Assembly: GCA_031546715.1 (NCBI GenBank)
Contig: JAVBKA010000113.1
Span: 1 to 18,775 of the forward strand
Reading direction: 5' to 3'
Source: JAVBKA01 sp031546715
GTDB lineage: Bacteria; Bacillota; Clostridia; Oscillospirales; UBA929
Length of the DNA stretch: 18,775 bases
This document shows positions 12,129 to 18,775 of the stretch, piece after piece (position 1 is the stretch's first letter; every line of letters starts with the position of its first letter). Position numbers and translations under genes: made by a program. A model generated the notes under the pieces. It was not told the origin of the DNA. It did no database searches and saw only the letters and a list, made by a program, of their open reading frames with translations.

Positions 12129-13658
12129 ATGACAGTTGGAATGCTTGGCGATGCGCATGTGCTTGAGCGACTTTCGGCAATGCTGCAAAAGTACAAAGTC
12201 GAGCTAGAGCAAAAGAACTACATGACTGCGGACGATGTTGGAGATGCGCTAAAGACTAGAACTGACATAACATCAGTAATTGTTGCAGAACGTGCCTGCG
12301 AGTATGCAATTGGCGGGCGAAATGAGGTTATAGAGAAAATAAGGTCATATGATGAAAAAGTAAGAATTTTATTTTGTTTTCAGAAATCCAATCCTAACAG
12401 ACAATTTCGAGACTATTGCTTTCCATATCATGTGACAGACTTCTTTGTGCCGGATAAGGATGGCAGTGTTGACATACCGGATATTGCGAGAGCTGCGCTG
12501 AAAGGGCGGCTGAAATCTATTGAAGAAGAGCTTCCGCCCATCAACAAGAAATCCGGACGCTTGTTTAACGCTTTGGGAAAGAAAAATGCTGAGGCTGAAG
12601 CCTGCAAAAAGAATGCTTTAGAGGAGCTGGTTGCACAAGTGCAGCCAGCTCCTTCTGCTGTCCATACAGATGAAGTGGTCGTCGTGGAGAAGCCTGTGCC
12701 TCGTGAGATAATCGTTGAGGTACCATATGATGTAATCGTTGAAAAGCGTGTCCCTCGTGAAGTGGTAAAGGAAGTGATAGAAGAGGTTATTATAGAAAAG
12801 CGGGTTCAGAAAGAAGTGGTTGTTGAAAAGCCCGTACCTCATGAAGTAATTGTGGAAGTTCCGTATGATGTAATCGTTGAAAAGCGAGTGCCTCGTGAAA
12901 TCGTCAAGGAAATTTTTGAAGACGTTATTGTCGAAAAGAAAATACCACGAGAGGTTATCGTCGAAGTTCCGTACGATGTTATTGTAGAAAAACCTGTCCC
13001 CCGTGAGGTGGTTGTGGAAGTGACGGAGGACGAAATAGCGTTTTCAGGGGATGTTGATGTTTCGGATTCGGAAATAAATCTCAATTTATCAGCGGAGGGG
13101 ACGGCAATTATCGGTGTTTTCAATGTTTGCAGAGGTGCGGGAAGCAGTACAATGTCATTCAATCTTGCTACTGAGGCAGCTCGTCAGGGCGTTCTTACAT
13201 ACTTAATGTCAGCTGACGAATGTAAGGACTTTTCTATGATTAAAAACAGGAATAAAAACCTGCAAATATCCGGAAATCCAAGCCTTGACGATGGGTTAGT
13301 CGAGGCTTTTTCATCAGGTGCAAAGCTCATTGTTCTGGATTTTGGTCTGTTGCTCGAAATAAGTCCTGAAGGGGAGTTGCTGTCAGAGCTAGAGCCGAAG
13401 ACAAAGCTGTTCGATAGACTGAGGTCGTGCCATGCCGTGTTTGGGATGTGCCTGTCAGCACCATGGCATATATCGAAGCTAAGCTATTTTGAACAATTGG
13501 ATTTTCGTTTTACGCTGATCAGTGACAGGAGAATAAGCAGAAACATTAGAACCCGTGATGAGCTTACCGCTGAAAGCATAATTGAGCAACTATTTTCCAG
13601 AAAAAGCATGGACAAGAGAAATGGCAAGCACAAATCATTAAAGGAGTTGTTTACTTGA
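12129..13658 (+). CDS. TadZ/CpaE-like protein with degenerate P-loop and Val/Glu/Lys/Pro repeats
   Basis: AAGGAGG stands 8 bases before the ATG. The 509 residues fall into three parts. Residues 1-140 resemble an atypical receiver-like domain as in CpaE/TadZ. Residues 184-304 are low-complexity repeats: two 46-residue units and a partial third built from VEKPVPRE and VEVPYDVIVEK. Residues about 320-480 are a MinD/ParA-like domain (IIGVFNVCRGAGSSTMSFNL, LIVLDFG). In that domain the P-loop reads CRGAGSST (334-341), so both the signature lysine and the catalytic lysine of KGGxGKTT are replaced and ATP hydrolysis is doubtful. TadZ/CpaE proteins place the Tad machinery at a site in the cell. The gene opens a tightly coupled operon; its stop overlaps the next start. 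The repeat linker is unlike any TadZ I remember. Confidence 0.75.
   Translation: MTVGMLGDAHVLERLSAMLQKYKVELEQKNYMTADDVGDALKTRTDITSVIVAERACEYAIGGRNEVIEKIRSYDEKVRILFCFQKSNPNRQFRDYCFPYHVTDFFVPDKDGSVDIPDIARAALKGRLKSIEEELPPINKKSGRLFNALGKKNAEAEACKKNALEELVAQVQPAPSAVHTDEVVVVEKPVPREIIVEVPYDVIVEKRVPREVVKEVIEEVIIEKRVQKEVVVEKPVPHEVIVEVPYDVIVEKRVPREIVKEIFEDVIVEKKIPREVIVEVPYDVIVEKPVPREVVVEVTEDEIAFSGDVDVSDSEINLNLSAEGTAIIGVFNVCRGAGSSTMSFNLATEAARQGVLTYLMSADECKDFSMIKNRNKNLQISGNPSLDDGLVEAFSSGAKLIVLDFGLLLEISPEGELLSELEPKTKLFDRLRSCHAVFGMCLSAPWHISKLSYFEQLDFRFTLISDRRISRNIRTRDELTAESIIEQLFSRKSMDKRNGKHKSLKELFT
12678..13040 (+). repeat. Coding repeats for the Val/Glu/Lys/Pro linker
   Basis: Two 138-bp units (12678-12815 and 12816-12953) and a partial third code for 46-residue repeats. 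The DNA copies differ at many third positions while the protein stays similar (VEKPVPRE, VEVPYDVI), which suggests an old duplication kept by selection on the protein. Confidence 0.85.
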
Positions 13659-14365
13659 AAATATTTAGAAATCGTATAATTATCGCAATAATCTGTATTA
13701 TTTTTGCAGCAGCGATTGCATTCGTTCTCATTCCCTCCATCAATCAAAATAAAGAAGCCACTGTATTCATTGTTCGAGCAGCACGAGACATTCAAATGGG
13801 GAATCAAATAGTTGAGGAGGATATAGTCCTTGTTGAAGTGGGAGCATACAATATGCGTCAGGATGTGCTGACGGATAGCTCCCTGGCAATAGGCAAATTT
13901 GCATCTATTCATATTCAAGAAGGAGACGCTGTCACTACTGTCAAAATTTCAGACACACGATTTGAAAGCTTGACAGAAGAAGCATTGCATGAAGGTAAGC
14001 AGCTCGTGACAGTGTCACTGGGAACGGTCGCCGCCGGAATTGGAGGGCATATTCATTCAGGAGATATTGTTTCAGCACTAATTTTTATATCAGAAACAGA
14101 TCAATCTGGTGTTGTCACAACTCGTGTTGAGCGACCCGGTCAGCTCCAGAAGCTAATGCTGTTTGACCTAGAAAACGCAAAAGCTAAAAGTGTTGGGACG
14201 AAGAGCCTCATTGGCAGTGTCGTAACTGACGACGACATCCCACGTACTGCTACTCTGTTAGTTGACGAAGAGCAGGCAAAGCTCCTTATACAGGCTGAAT
14301 ACACTGGAAAAATTCACTTAGTCTATCATTCTAAAGGGTTTTCAGAAGGCGAGGGCACACCATGA
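13655..14365 (+). CDS. cpaB: CpaB/RcpC-type Tad pilus assembly protein with SAF domain
   Basis: The TTG at 13655 overlaps the upstream stop (TTGA) and has AAGGAG at a good distance. The 236-residue protein has an N-terminal membrane helix at about 8-28 and then a SAF domain (about 35-100) with VRAARDIQMGNQIVEEDI, GKFASIHIQEGDAV and the usual pattern of flagellar-P-ring/CpaB proteins. A further beta region with TVSLGTVAAGIGGHIHSGDIV follows, as in CpaB. In Tad systems CpaB/RcpC sits at the envelope and supports assembly. The gene is translationally coupled on both sides (ATGA overlap with the next gene). Confidence 0.85.
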   Translation: MKIFRNRIIIAIICIIFAAAIAFVLIPSINQNKEATVFIVRAARDIQMGNQIVEEDIVLVEVGAYNMRQDVLTDSSLAIGKFASIHIQEGDAVTTVKISDTRFESLTEEALHEGKQLVTVSLGTVAAGIGGHIHSGDIVSALIFISETDQSGVVTTRVERPGQLQKLMLFDLENAKAKSVGTKSLIGSVVTDDDIPRTATLLVDEEQAKLLIQAEYTGKIHLVYHSKGFSEGEGTP

Positions 14366-15102
14366 TTTTGACTGTATGGGGATGCGGTGGCAGCGGTAAA
14401 ACTACCTTCACGGTCAATTTGGCGATGGCTCTGGCAAATAAAGGCTACATGGTGGGCATTCTTGCATCTCAGCTTGAATATGCGGATTTGCCTCAGCATA
14501 TCGGTCAGAGCATTTTTGAAAAGCACGGTACATTTATGGCAATAAAGGATAACAACGCAAAAGAACATTTTTGGAAGTGTGATGTTCATCAATACATTTT
14601 TACTCTGGCTGTGCCGAATGAATACAGCGGATTTGACGGTGAAGGCGTTTCACTTGCGCAGGCTGAGGCGTTGATTGAACAATCTGAAGCAAACTTTGAT
14701 ATTCTGTTAGTCGATGGTCACGAATCAATGAACAATGCAATATCTTCAAAAGCGCTGACGGTGTCAGATAAGATACTATTATTGCACAAGCCTTCGCTGA
14801 AAGCGTACTCTTGGTACGCCTCTCGTAAGATGCCCATCTCACTGTTTAAGCTTGAGGAAAAGCTCGTTCATCTTATTAATGCGCCGGACAAGTCATTTGA
14901 AGAATCTGCTTATCTTGAAAAAATCCACGTCAAAAGCAAGCTGACGCTTCCGTTGGTGACATCAGCTCCGTTGTTATGTAATTTGGGCAAACCCATATAT
15001 CTGTCAAATGAACGTGGGGCGAAGGAGTACCGCATCGCTTTGGATAGCGTTCTGGAGATTATTGAAACTGGGGATAAGGAGACTGGCGCAAATGAGCACT
15101 GA
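14362..15102 (+). CDS. Second MinD/ParA-like ATPase of the tad operon (CpaE-like)
   Basis: The ATG at 14362 overlaps the upstream stop by 4 bases. The 246-residue protein opens directly with a P-loop, ILTVWGCGGSGKTTFTVNLA (G-C-G-G-S-G-K-T-T), and continues with FDILLVDGHES as the Walker B-like strand. Length and layout fit a single MinD/ParA-type ATPase domain without a receiver domain. The catalytic lysine is present, unlike in the TadZ-like protein encoded at 12129. The pair may work together, one binding partners and one hydrolysing ATP. It could equally be named CpaE-like or TadZ-like; the P-loop family is certain. Confidence 0.8.
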   Translation: MILTVWGCGGSGKTTFTVNLAMALANKGYMVGILASQLEYADLPQHIGQSIFEKHGTFMAIKDNNAKEHFWKCDVHQYIFTLAVPNEYSGFDGEGVSLAQAEALIEQSEANFDILLVDGHESMNNAISSKALTVSDKILLLHKPSLKAYSWYASRKMPISLFKLEEKLVHLINAPDKSFEESAYLEKIHVKSKLTLPLVTSAPLLCNLGKPIYLSNERGAKEYRIALDSVLEIIETGDKETGANEH

Positions 15103-16465
15103 GCGATATAGCACCTATCAATTAGTTTATGAGCATGGCAAAAAATACACTCATCTCCAAGAAAGAGAAAAATCTGACGAGTATGCCGCTGTGTTATCTC
15201 AGATACAATCCAGCATCGCAAAAAACTATGCCAACGAATTATATGATACGTTATACGACCAAGGACAAGCATCAGTACTACAGCAGCTCATTGTAAGGCA
15301 TATCACGTCAGCTCAGCTTGTTACAACAGGAGTTTCAAGCATCGCTCAGCTTGCGGATATGATATATAACGATATGGCGGGGTTTGGCCCAATAACGCCA
15401 TATTTAAAAGACCCTCATGTAGAAGAAATAAACATCAATGGGTGGAATTTGATTTACATAGTTTATTCTGACCGCAAAGTACGGCTCACCAGAGGTTTCA
15501 ATTCCCCGGAGGAATGTGCTGAGGTCGTTCGAAAAATGGCACGAAGCGGAGGCGTTATCCTTGATGGAACAAATCCTATAGGAGACAGCTATATATCCCA
15601 AGGTGTTCGTATGTCAGGGATTGTGCCACCTTGCGTGGATTATGAACGCGGAGATGTGGCGAGTATCCGAAAGCAAAAGCCATCAGTAGTAACACGTGAG
15701 AATGTAATAGCTTGGAATACGGCTACGGAAAAGGAATTGGACTTCCTAACACTGTGTATAAACTGCGGTGTATCTCTGGCTTTCGTAGGAGAGACTGGTT
15801 CAGGTAAAACCTCGGACATGAATATGTTGTTATCGACAAGTAAGCCATCAAAACGCTTTTTTATCATTGAAGATAACAGGGAAACACAAATCCAAGGCAA
15901 CGCACGGGACGCTGTTTACATGCTTACTAAAGAACAGTACCCTCCAATAACTATGAACGACGGGTTAAGACTGGCACTGCGTTTTGACCCAGACATAATA
16001 GTCCCGTCAGAAATGCGTGGTGAAGAAGCTAATACAGCGGTCGAATCAGGACGCACAGGACACACCATTGTTTCTACACTTCACGCTAATTCCGCACAAG
16101 CGGCGTATCAGCGAATAATGACAATGATGCTTATGGCGGGAACAACACTGAGCGAGACCAGAATTTTAAAAAATATCGTTGAATCCTTCCCCATCATAGT
16201 CTACAAGACTAAGTTACCGGACGGCAGCAGAAAGTACATGGAAATTTTTGAAGCTACGGGAGTAAAGGACGGCGAAGTGATTGGAAACATGATTTTCAAG
16301 TACCGTGTAGACCATCATGACAGGGATGAGTTTGGCGAAGTGATGAAAACCTATGGCGACCACCTTGAGCTAAGTGGTATTTCGCCTGAGCTTGCAGACA
16401 GGCTCTGCGCAAAAGGTGCGGACAGAATTCAGGTTGAAATGTATACGAAAGGCGAAGCGGTATGA
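15092..16465 (+). CDS. tadA: TadA/CpaF secretion ATPase
   Basis: I place the start at ATG 15092, with AAGGAG about 10 bases upstream and an 11-base overlap with the preceding gene; the frame is open further 5' but only inside that gene. The 457-residue protein shows the CpaF N-domain followed by a RecA-type motor: Walker A GETGSGKT (233-240, K239), RFDPDIIVPSEMRGEE as the Walker B region (from R297, E307), and the histidine box TGHTIVSTLHANSA. The usual VGEVR is VPSEMR here, a small variation. It is a cytoplasmic hexamer that powers Tad pilus assembly through TadB and TadC. The stop overlaps tadB by 4 bases. Confidence 0.95.
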   Translation: MSTERYSTYQLVYEHGKKYTHLQEREKSDEYAAVLSQIQSSIAKNYANELYDTLYDQGQASVLQQLIVRHITSAQLVTTGVSSIAQLADMIYNDMAGFGPITPYLKDPHVEEININGWNLIYIVYSDRKVRLTRGFNSPEECAEVVRKMARSGGVILDGTNPIGDSYISQGVRMSGIVPPCVDYERGDVASIRKQKPSVVTRENVIAWNTATEKELDFLTLCINCGVSLAFVGETGSGKTSDMNMLLSTSKPSKRFFIIEDNRETQIQGNARDAVYMLTKEQYPPITMNDGLRLALRFDPDIIVPSEMRGEEANTAVESGRTGHTIVSTLHANSAQAAYQRIMTMMLMAGTTLSETRILKNIVESFPIIVYKTKLPDGSRKYMEIFEATGVKDGEVIGNMIFKYRVDHHDRDEFGEVMKTYGDHLELSGISPELADRLCAKGADRIQVEMYTKGEAV

Positions 16466-17367
16466 CCATTGCTGTAATGATAATATTTGTCCTGTTGTTT
16501 ATAGGGTTTTACCTCATAATATTCAGACCGCCGTCAAAATTTAGCATTCAAGACATGAGCCTTCAAAGCAAGCGGCTTGCCATAACCAAGAAGCGCATCG
16601 GTAAATTGGAGAAAATACGAATTTCCATTGAGCGAACAATTACTCAAAGCGGTGTATCTAAAACCCTGTTTACGATTGCTTGCATTGTGTTTATGTTAGT
16701 AGGAAGTTTGGTTGGGATGTACTTTTTTGGGAACGGGCTGCTCTCCATCGCAATGGGGCTTGCAATGTCTCCACTACCGTACTTGATAATTTATCTGCGC
16801 TCAGCAAAGATACAAAGCCTTGAAATAGATAAGCTTGAGAGTGCCATGAGCATGATTACAAATGCTTATGCAGGACATTTCAATATACTGTCAGCCATTG
16901 AAAACTATACTCGTGAGGTCAACAAGGGCGTACCGCTGGCTTTACGACGGCATACGCCATTTGATACGTTCGTCAGCAATACCACGGTTGTCGGGTTTAG
17001 CATAGAACGCTCGTTGGCAATCCTTGAACTACAAATATCTGACCCTTATTTTTCAAATTGGGTGAAGACGCTGAGGATGTGTTCTCAAGACCGCAACATG
17101 GTATTTGCGCTATTTCCTATAATTCAAAGCATGTCTGACCATAAGAACATGCAAACGGAAGCCGATACACGAAATGCGGCAGCTTGGCGCAACTATTTGC
17201 TGACAGTAGCCATCACTCTTTCACTGGCTCCGGTACTCAGGCTCTTAAACCAAGATTGGTACAATATTTTAACAAAGACGCCAATAGGTATTATTTTGCT
17301 TATGCTTACATTTACGGCATGTATCGCATCGGCATTGATAGTAATCAGGGTATCAAGCCGAAAATAA
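16462..17367 (+). CDS. tadB: TadB-type inner-membrane platform protein (T2SF family)
   Basis: ATG 16462 overlaps the tadA stop (ATGA). The 301-residue protein has membrane helices at about 1-21, 68-86, 93-112, 244-262 and 275-296, with a cytoplasmic helical T2SF domain between (about 115-240). The pattern of the long loop with ESAMSMITNAYAGHFNILSA and SIERSLAILELQ fits TadB. Together with TadC it forms the membrane platform rotated or driven by TadA. A terminator-like hairpin follows directly. Confidence 0.88.
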   Translation: MTIAVMIIFVLLFIGFYLIIFRPPSKFSIQDMSLQSKRLAITKKRIGKLEKIRISIERTITQSGVSKTLFTIACIVFMLVGSLVGMYFFGNGLLSIAMGLAMSPLPYLIIYLRSAKIQSLEIDKLESAMSMITNAYAGHFNILSAIENYTREVNKGVPLALRRHTPFDTFVSNTTVVGFSIERSLAILELQISDPYFSNWVKTLRMCSQDRNMVFALFPIIQSMSDHKNMQTEADTRNAAAWRNYLLTVAITLSLAPVLRLLNQDWYNILTKTPIGIILLMLTFTACIASALIVIRVSSRK

Positions 17368-17376
17368 CGTTAACAG

Positions 17377-17406
17377 ACGCCCAGTTCAATACTGGGTGTT
17401 TTTTTA
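17377..17406 (+). terminator. Terminator inside the tad operon, between tadB and tadC
   Basis: ACGCCCAGT (17377-17385) and ACTGGGTGT (17391-17399) form a 9-bp stem with one G-U pair and a TCAAT loop, running into eight T. It is strong enough to lower transcription of tadC and of the pilin-like genes, or to be an antitermination point. Confidence 0.85.
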
Positions 17407-17432
17407 TATAGAAAAATGAAAGGGGAGTCCAT

Positions 17433-18326
17433 ATGCAGTATGTTTTGTTGTTTTTCTTCTGTGTAATCGGTCTGTACTCGTTGCTAAGCTTGATTTTGCG
17501 AATCCCACCGGGGAGAGCAAAGAAAAATTTGCTGGAAATGAGTATAACAAGAAAGTCGCCGTTAAAGAAAACGGTTGATACAGGCATGTCATTTCTAGTT
17601 ACCGCAGTTGCCAAACTCATGCCATTGACACCTAGATATGAAGCAGATATGTCAGGAAAGCTGTCTCGGGCAGGTATTAAGCTATCACCAAAGGAGTACT
17701 ACGCAAGGGCTGCTGTTTTTGGTACGTTGGTATTGCCAATTCCAGTTATCGGATTTGTACTTCAGTCACCGCTCATTCAAATGATTGGGATTATTTTACC
17801 TCTTCTGGTTTTCAGAAAATATAGTATCGAACACACGGATATCTTAAAAAAGCACACTATAGCAATGAGTCGGGATATACCCCACTTTGTCCGAAGTGTT
17901 TTATACCGAATTGGTCAGGGGAAACAAGGTGAGATTATAAAGGTGGATCTCATCCAGGTTTTCGAGGACTACATAAAAATATCGCCGGAATCTATAAAAA
18001 ATGAGCTAAAGCTGTTGGTTACAGAAATGAAATCACGTAGCGTCGAGCTTGGTCTGCGTAACTTTGCCGACAGGCTAGGTATTACAGAGATTCGGCAAAT
18101 GGTGAACGCACTTGTCGGAATATATCACGGTCAAAACCAAACCACGGCATTAGCTACGTTATCACGAGAAATAGACATCTTAGCAAAGGAACATAGGCAG
18201 CGTGAGCTTAATAAGCAACCGGGACGAATAAGGATAGCAACAATCCCCGTTGTAGCGGTGGCAATTGTTACATTGCTGTATGTTGTGGTCATGCACGTTT
18301 TTCTTACGTCAAACGGATTATTTTAA
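17433..18326 (+). CDS. tadC: TadC-type inner-membrane platform protein (T2SF family)
   Basis: AAAGGGGAG precedes the ATG. The 297-residue protein has membrane helices at about 2-22, 91-110, 113-127 and 270-290, and a T2SF domain with RDIPHFVRSVLYRIGQGKQG, AGI/LG-type turns and a closing IRIATIPVVAVAIVTLLYVVVM helix, as in TadC. It pairs with TadB in the membrane. It is the first gene after the intra-operon terminator. Confidence 0.88.
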   Translation: MQYVLLFFFCVIGLYSLLSLILRIPPGRAKKNLLEMSITRKSPLKKTVDTGMSFLVTAVAKLMPLTPRYEADMSGKLSRAGIKLSPKEYYARAAVFGTLVLPIPVIGFVLQSPLIQMIGIILPLLVFRKYSIEHTDILKKHTIAMSRDIPHFVRSVLYRIGQGKQGEIIKVDLIQVFEDYIKISPESIKNELKLLVTEMKSRSVELGLRNFADRLGITEIRQMVNALVGIYHGQNQTTALATLSREIDILAKEHRQRELNKQPGRIRIATIPVVAVAIVTLLYVVVMHVFLTSNGLF

Positions 18327-18350
18327 ATTTAAAATATGGAGGAAATATCA

Positions 18351-18554
18351 ATGTCTAAAAAATTACTTAAGGTATCAACCACAGTCATGTCATGGGTGCG
18401 TGACCAGCGAGGTGACGCAGGCACAAACTGGCTTATCGGAATCGGTATAGCCGTAGTTCTCGGAAACATCCTGTTGGCACTGGCTAATCCGGCTGTTAAA
18501 GGCTGGTGGACATCAATTGCTGCAAAAATTACAACAATGATAGGAATTACCTAA
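18351..18554 (+). CDS. Small pilin-like membrane protein
   Basis: The ATG at 18351 lies 8 bases after TGGAGGA (18337-18343); the ATG at 18336 would be inside that ribosome site. The 67-residue product has a basic leader (MSKKLLKVS, WVRDQRGDAG) and one hydrophobic helix (NWLIGIGIAVVLGNILLALAN) close to the C-terminal half, then a short amphipathic tail. Size, position after tadC and the RGDAG border before the helix recall Flp-type pilins with a class III signal, but the glutamate at +5 of typical prepilins is not clear. It is a candidate major subunit, or a pseudopilin of the element's Tad system. Confidence 0.65.
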   Translation: MSKKLLKVSTTVMSWVRDQRGDAGTNWLIGIGIAVVLGNILLALANPAVKGWWTSIAAKITTMIGIT

Positions 18555-18557
18555 TAA

Positions 18558-18775
18558 ATGAGACGGATGACGCTTTCTAAGCTCATTCGTGACAAGCGTG
18601 GCGAATTAATTATCGACACGCTTGTCATGCTTATCGTCAGCATTGTCGTTCTGATGACGCTGATTGAGTTTTTGGGCATATTCATGGCATTTCAAGATGT
18701 TAATTTTATAGCGAAAAGGCTTGCAAGGTCGGTTGAAGTATCAGGCAGCGTTCAAGGCTTGGAAACGACATTTGA
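18558..18775 (+). CDS. DUF4320-like/TadE-like pseudopilin (3' truncated by window)
   Basis: ATG 18558 stands 3 bases after the upstream stop, with no clear ribosome site, so coupling is likely. The 72 visible residues show a basic leader (MRRMTLSKLIRDKRGE), a helix (IIDTLVMLIVSIVVLMTLIEFLG by region, residues about 18-42) and an extracellular start with VEVSGSVQG. The RGE..ID..V border and the later ARSVEVSG match DUF4320 proteins of conjugative elements and, more distantly, TadE/TadF pseudopilins. The frame runs open to the last base. The rest of the operon lies outside the window. Confidence 0.7.
   Translation, partial: MRRMTLSKLIRDKRGELIIDTLVMLIVSIVVLMTLIEFLGIFMAFQDVNFIAKRLARSVEVSGSVQGLETTF

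Noticed and set aside
12618..13162. Minus-strand frames opposite the repeat-coding part of the TadZ-like gene
   Set aside because: They mirror the repetitive coding sequence, have no ribosome sites and give low-complexity Ser/Thr or Tyr/His/Asn strings.
15008..15091. Upstream extension of tadA to 15008
   Set aside because: The extra 28 codons lie inside the preceding ATPase gene and lack a ribosome site; ATG 15092 has AAGGAG.

Overview
The window looks like part of a conjugative or integrative element of a low-GC Gram-positive bacterium, most likely an anaerobic Clostridia-type Firmicute. The reasons are AT-rich intergenic DNA, strong AGGAGG-type ribosome sites, frequent GTG and TTG starts, and a gene order typical of Tn1549-like elements (VirB4 end, M23 hydrolase, DUF4315-like, topoisomerase III, ArdC-like, TTRAP-like). 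All identifications come from reading the sequence and from remembered family features; no database search was possible.

Layout. 1-1340: the tail of an unknown plus-strand gene, a divergent pair (a 55-residue minus-strand protein and an XRE/Cro-type regulator) separated by two 16-bp palindromic operators, and a cysteine-rich protein of unknown role that ends at a strong terminator. 1458-1527: a cluster of four ACCGTCCCA/TGGGACGGT units, directly upstream of the amputated C-terminal end of a VirB4/TraE conjugation ATPase. 1943-7545: remnant transfer module with a small membrane protein, a membrane-anchored M23 hydrolase split by a frameshift, a DUF4315-like coiled coil, topoisomerase III, a 57-residue protein, an ArdC-like protein that seems to lack its metalloprotease core, and a TTRAP-like protein. 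7546-8528: a type III toxin-antitoxin locus resembling CptIN, with a consensus promoter, two 46-nt RNA repeats able to form pseudoknots, a terminator with a GAAA tetraloop, and an RNase toxin gene. 8542-11265: two exported proteins, one with SLH-like modules and one interrupted by an in-frame TAA after a polyproline stretch. 11276-12103: two small membrane proteins of unknown role and an attenuator-like hairpin. 12129 to the end: a Tad (Flp-pilus-like) operon encoding a TadZ/CpaE-like protein, a CpaB/SAF protein, a second MinD-like ATPase, TadA/CpaF, TadB, TadC, a small pilin-like protein and a DUF4320-like protein cut by the window end.

How the parts may work together (inference). The topoisomerase, hydrolase and small accessory proteins are what remains of a T4SS-type transfer module, but its VirB4 is broken and no VirD4, VirB6 or complete relaxase is visible here. 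The Tad operon downstream is intact as far as the window goes, so the element may carry a surface pilus or secretion system as cargo, or use it for cell contact. The type III toxin-antitoxin locus would stabilise the element or give phage defence. The most unusual items are the TadZ-like protein, whose P-loop is degenerate and which carries 46-residue Val/Glu/Lys/Pro repeats, the type III antitoxin RNA, and several overlapping regulatory signals.
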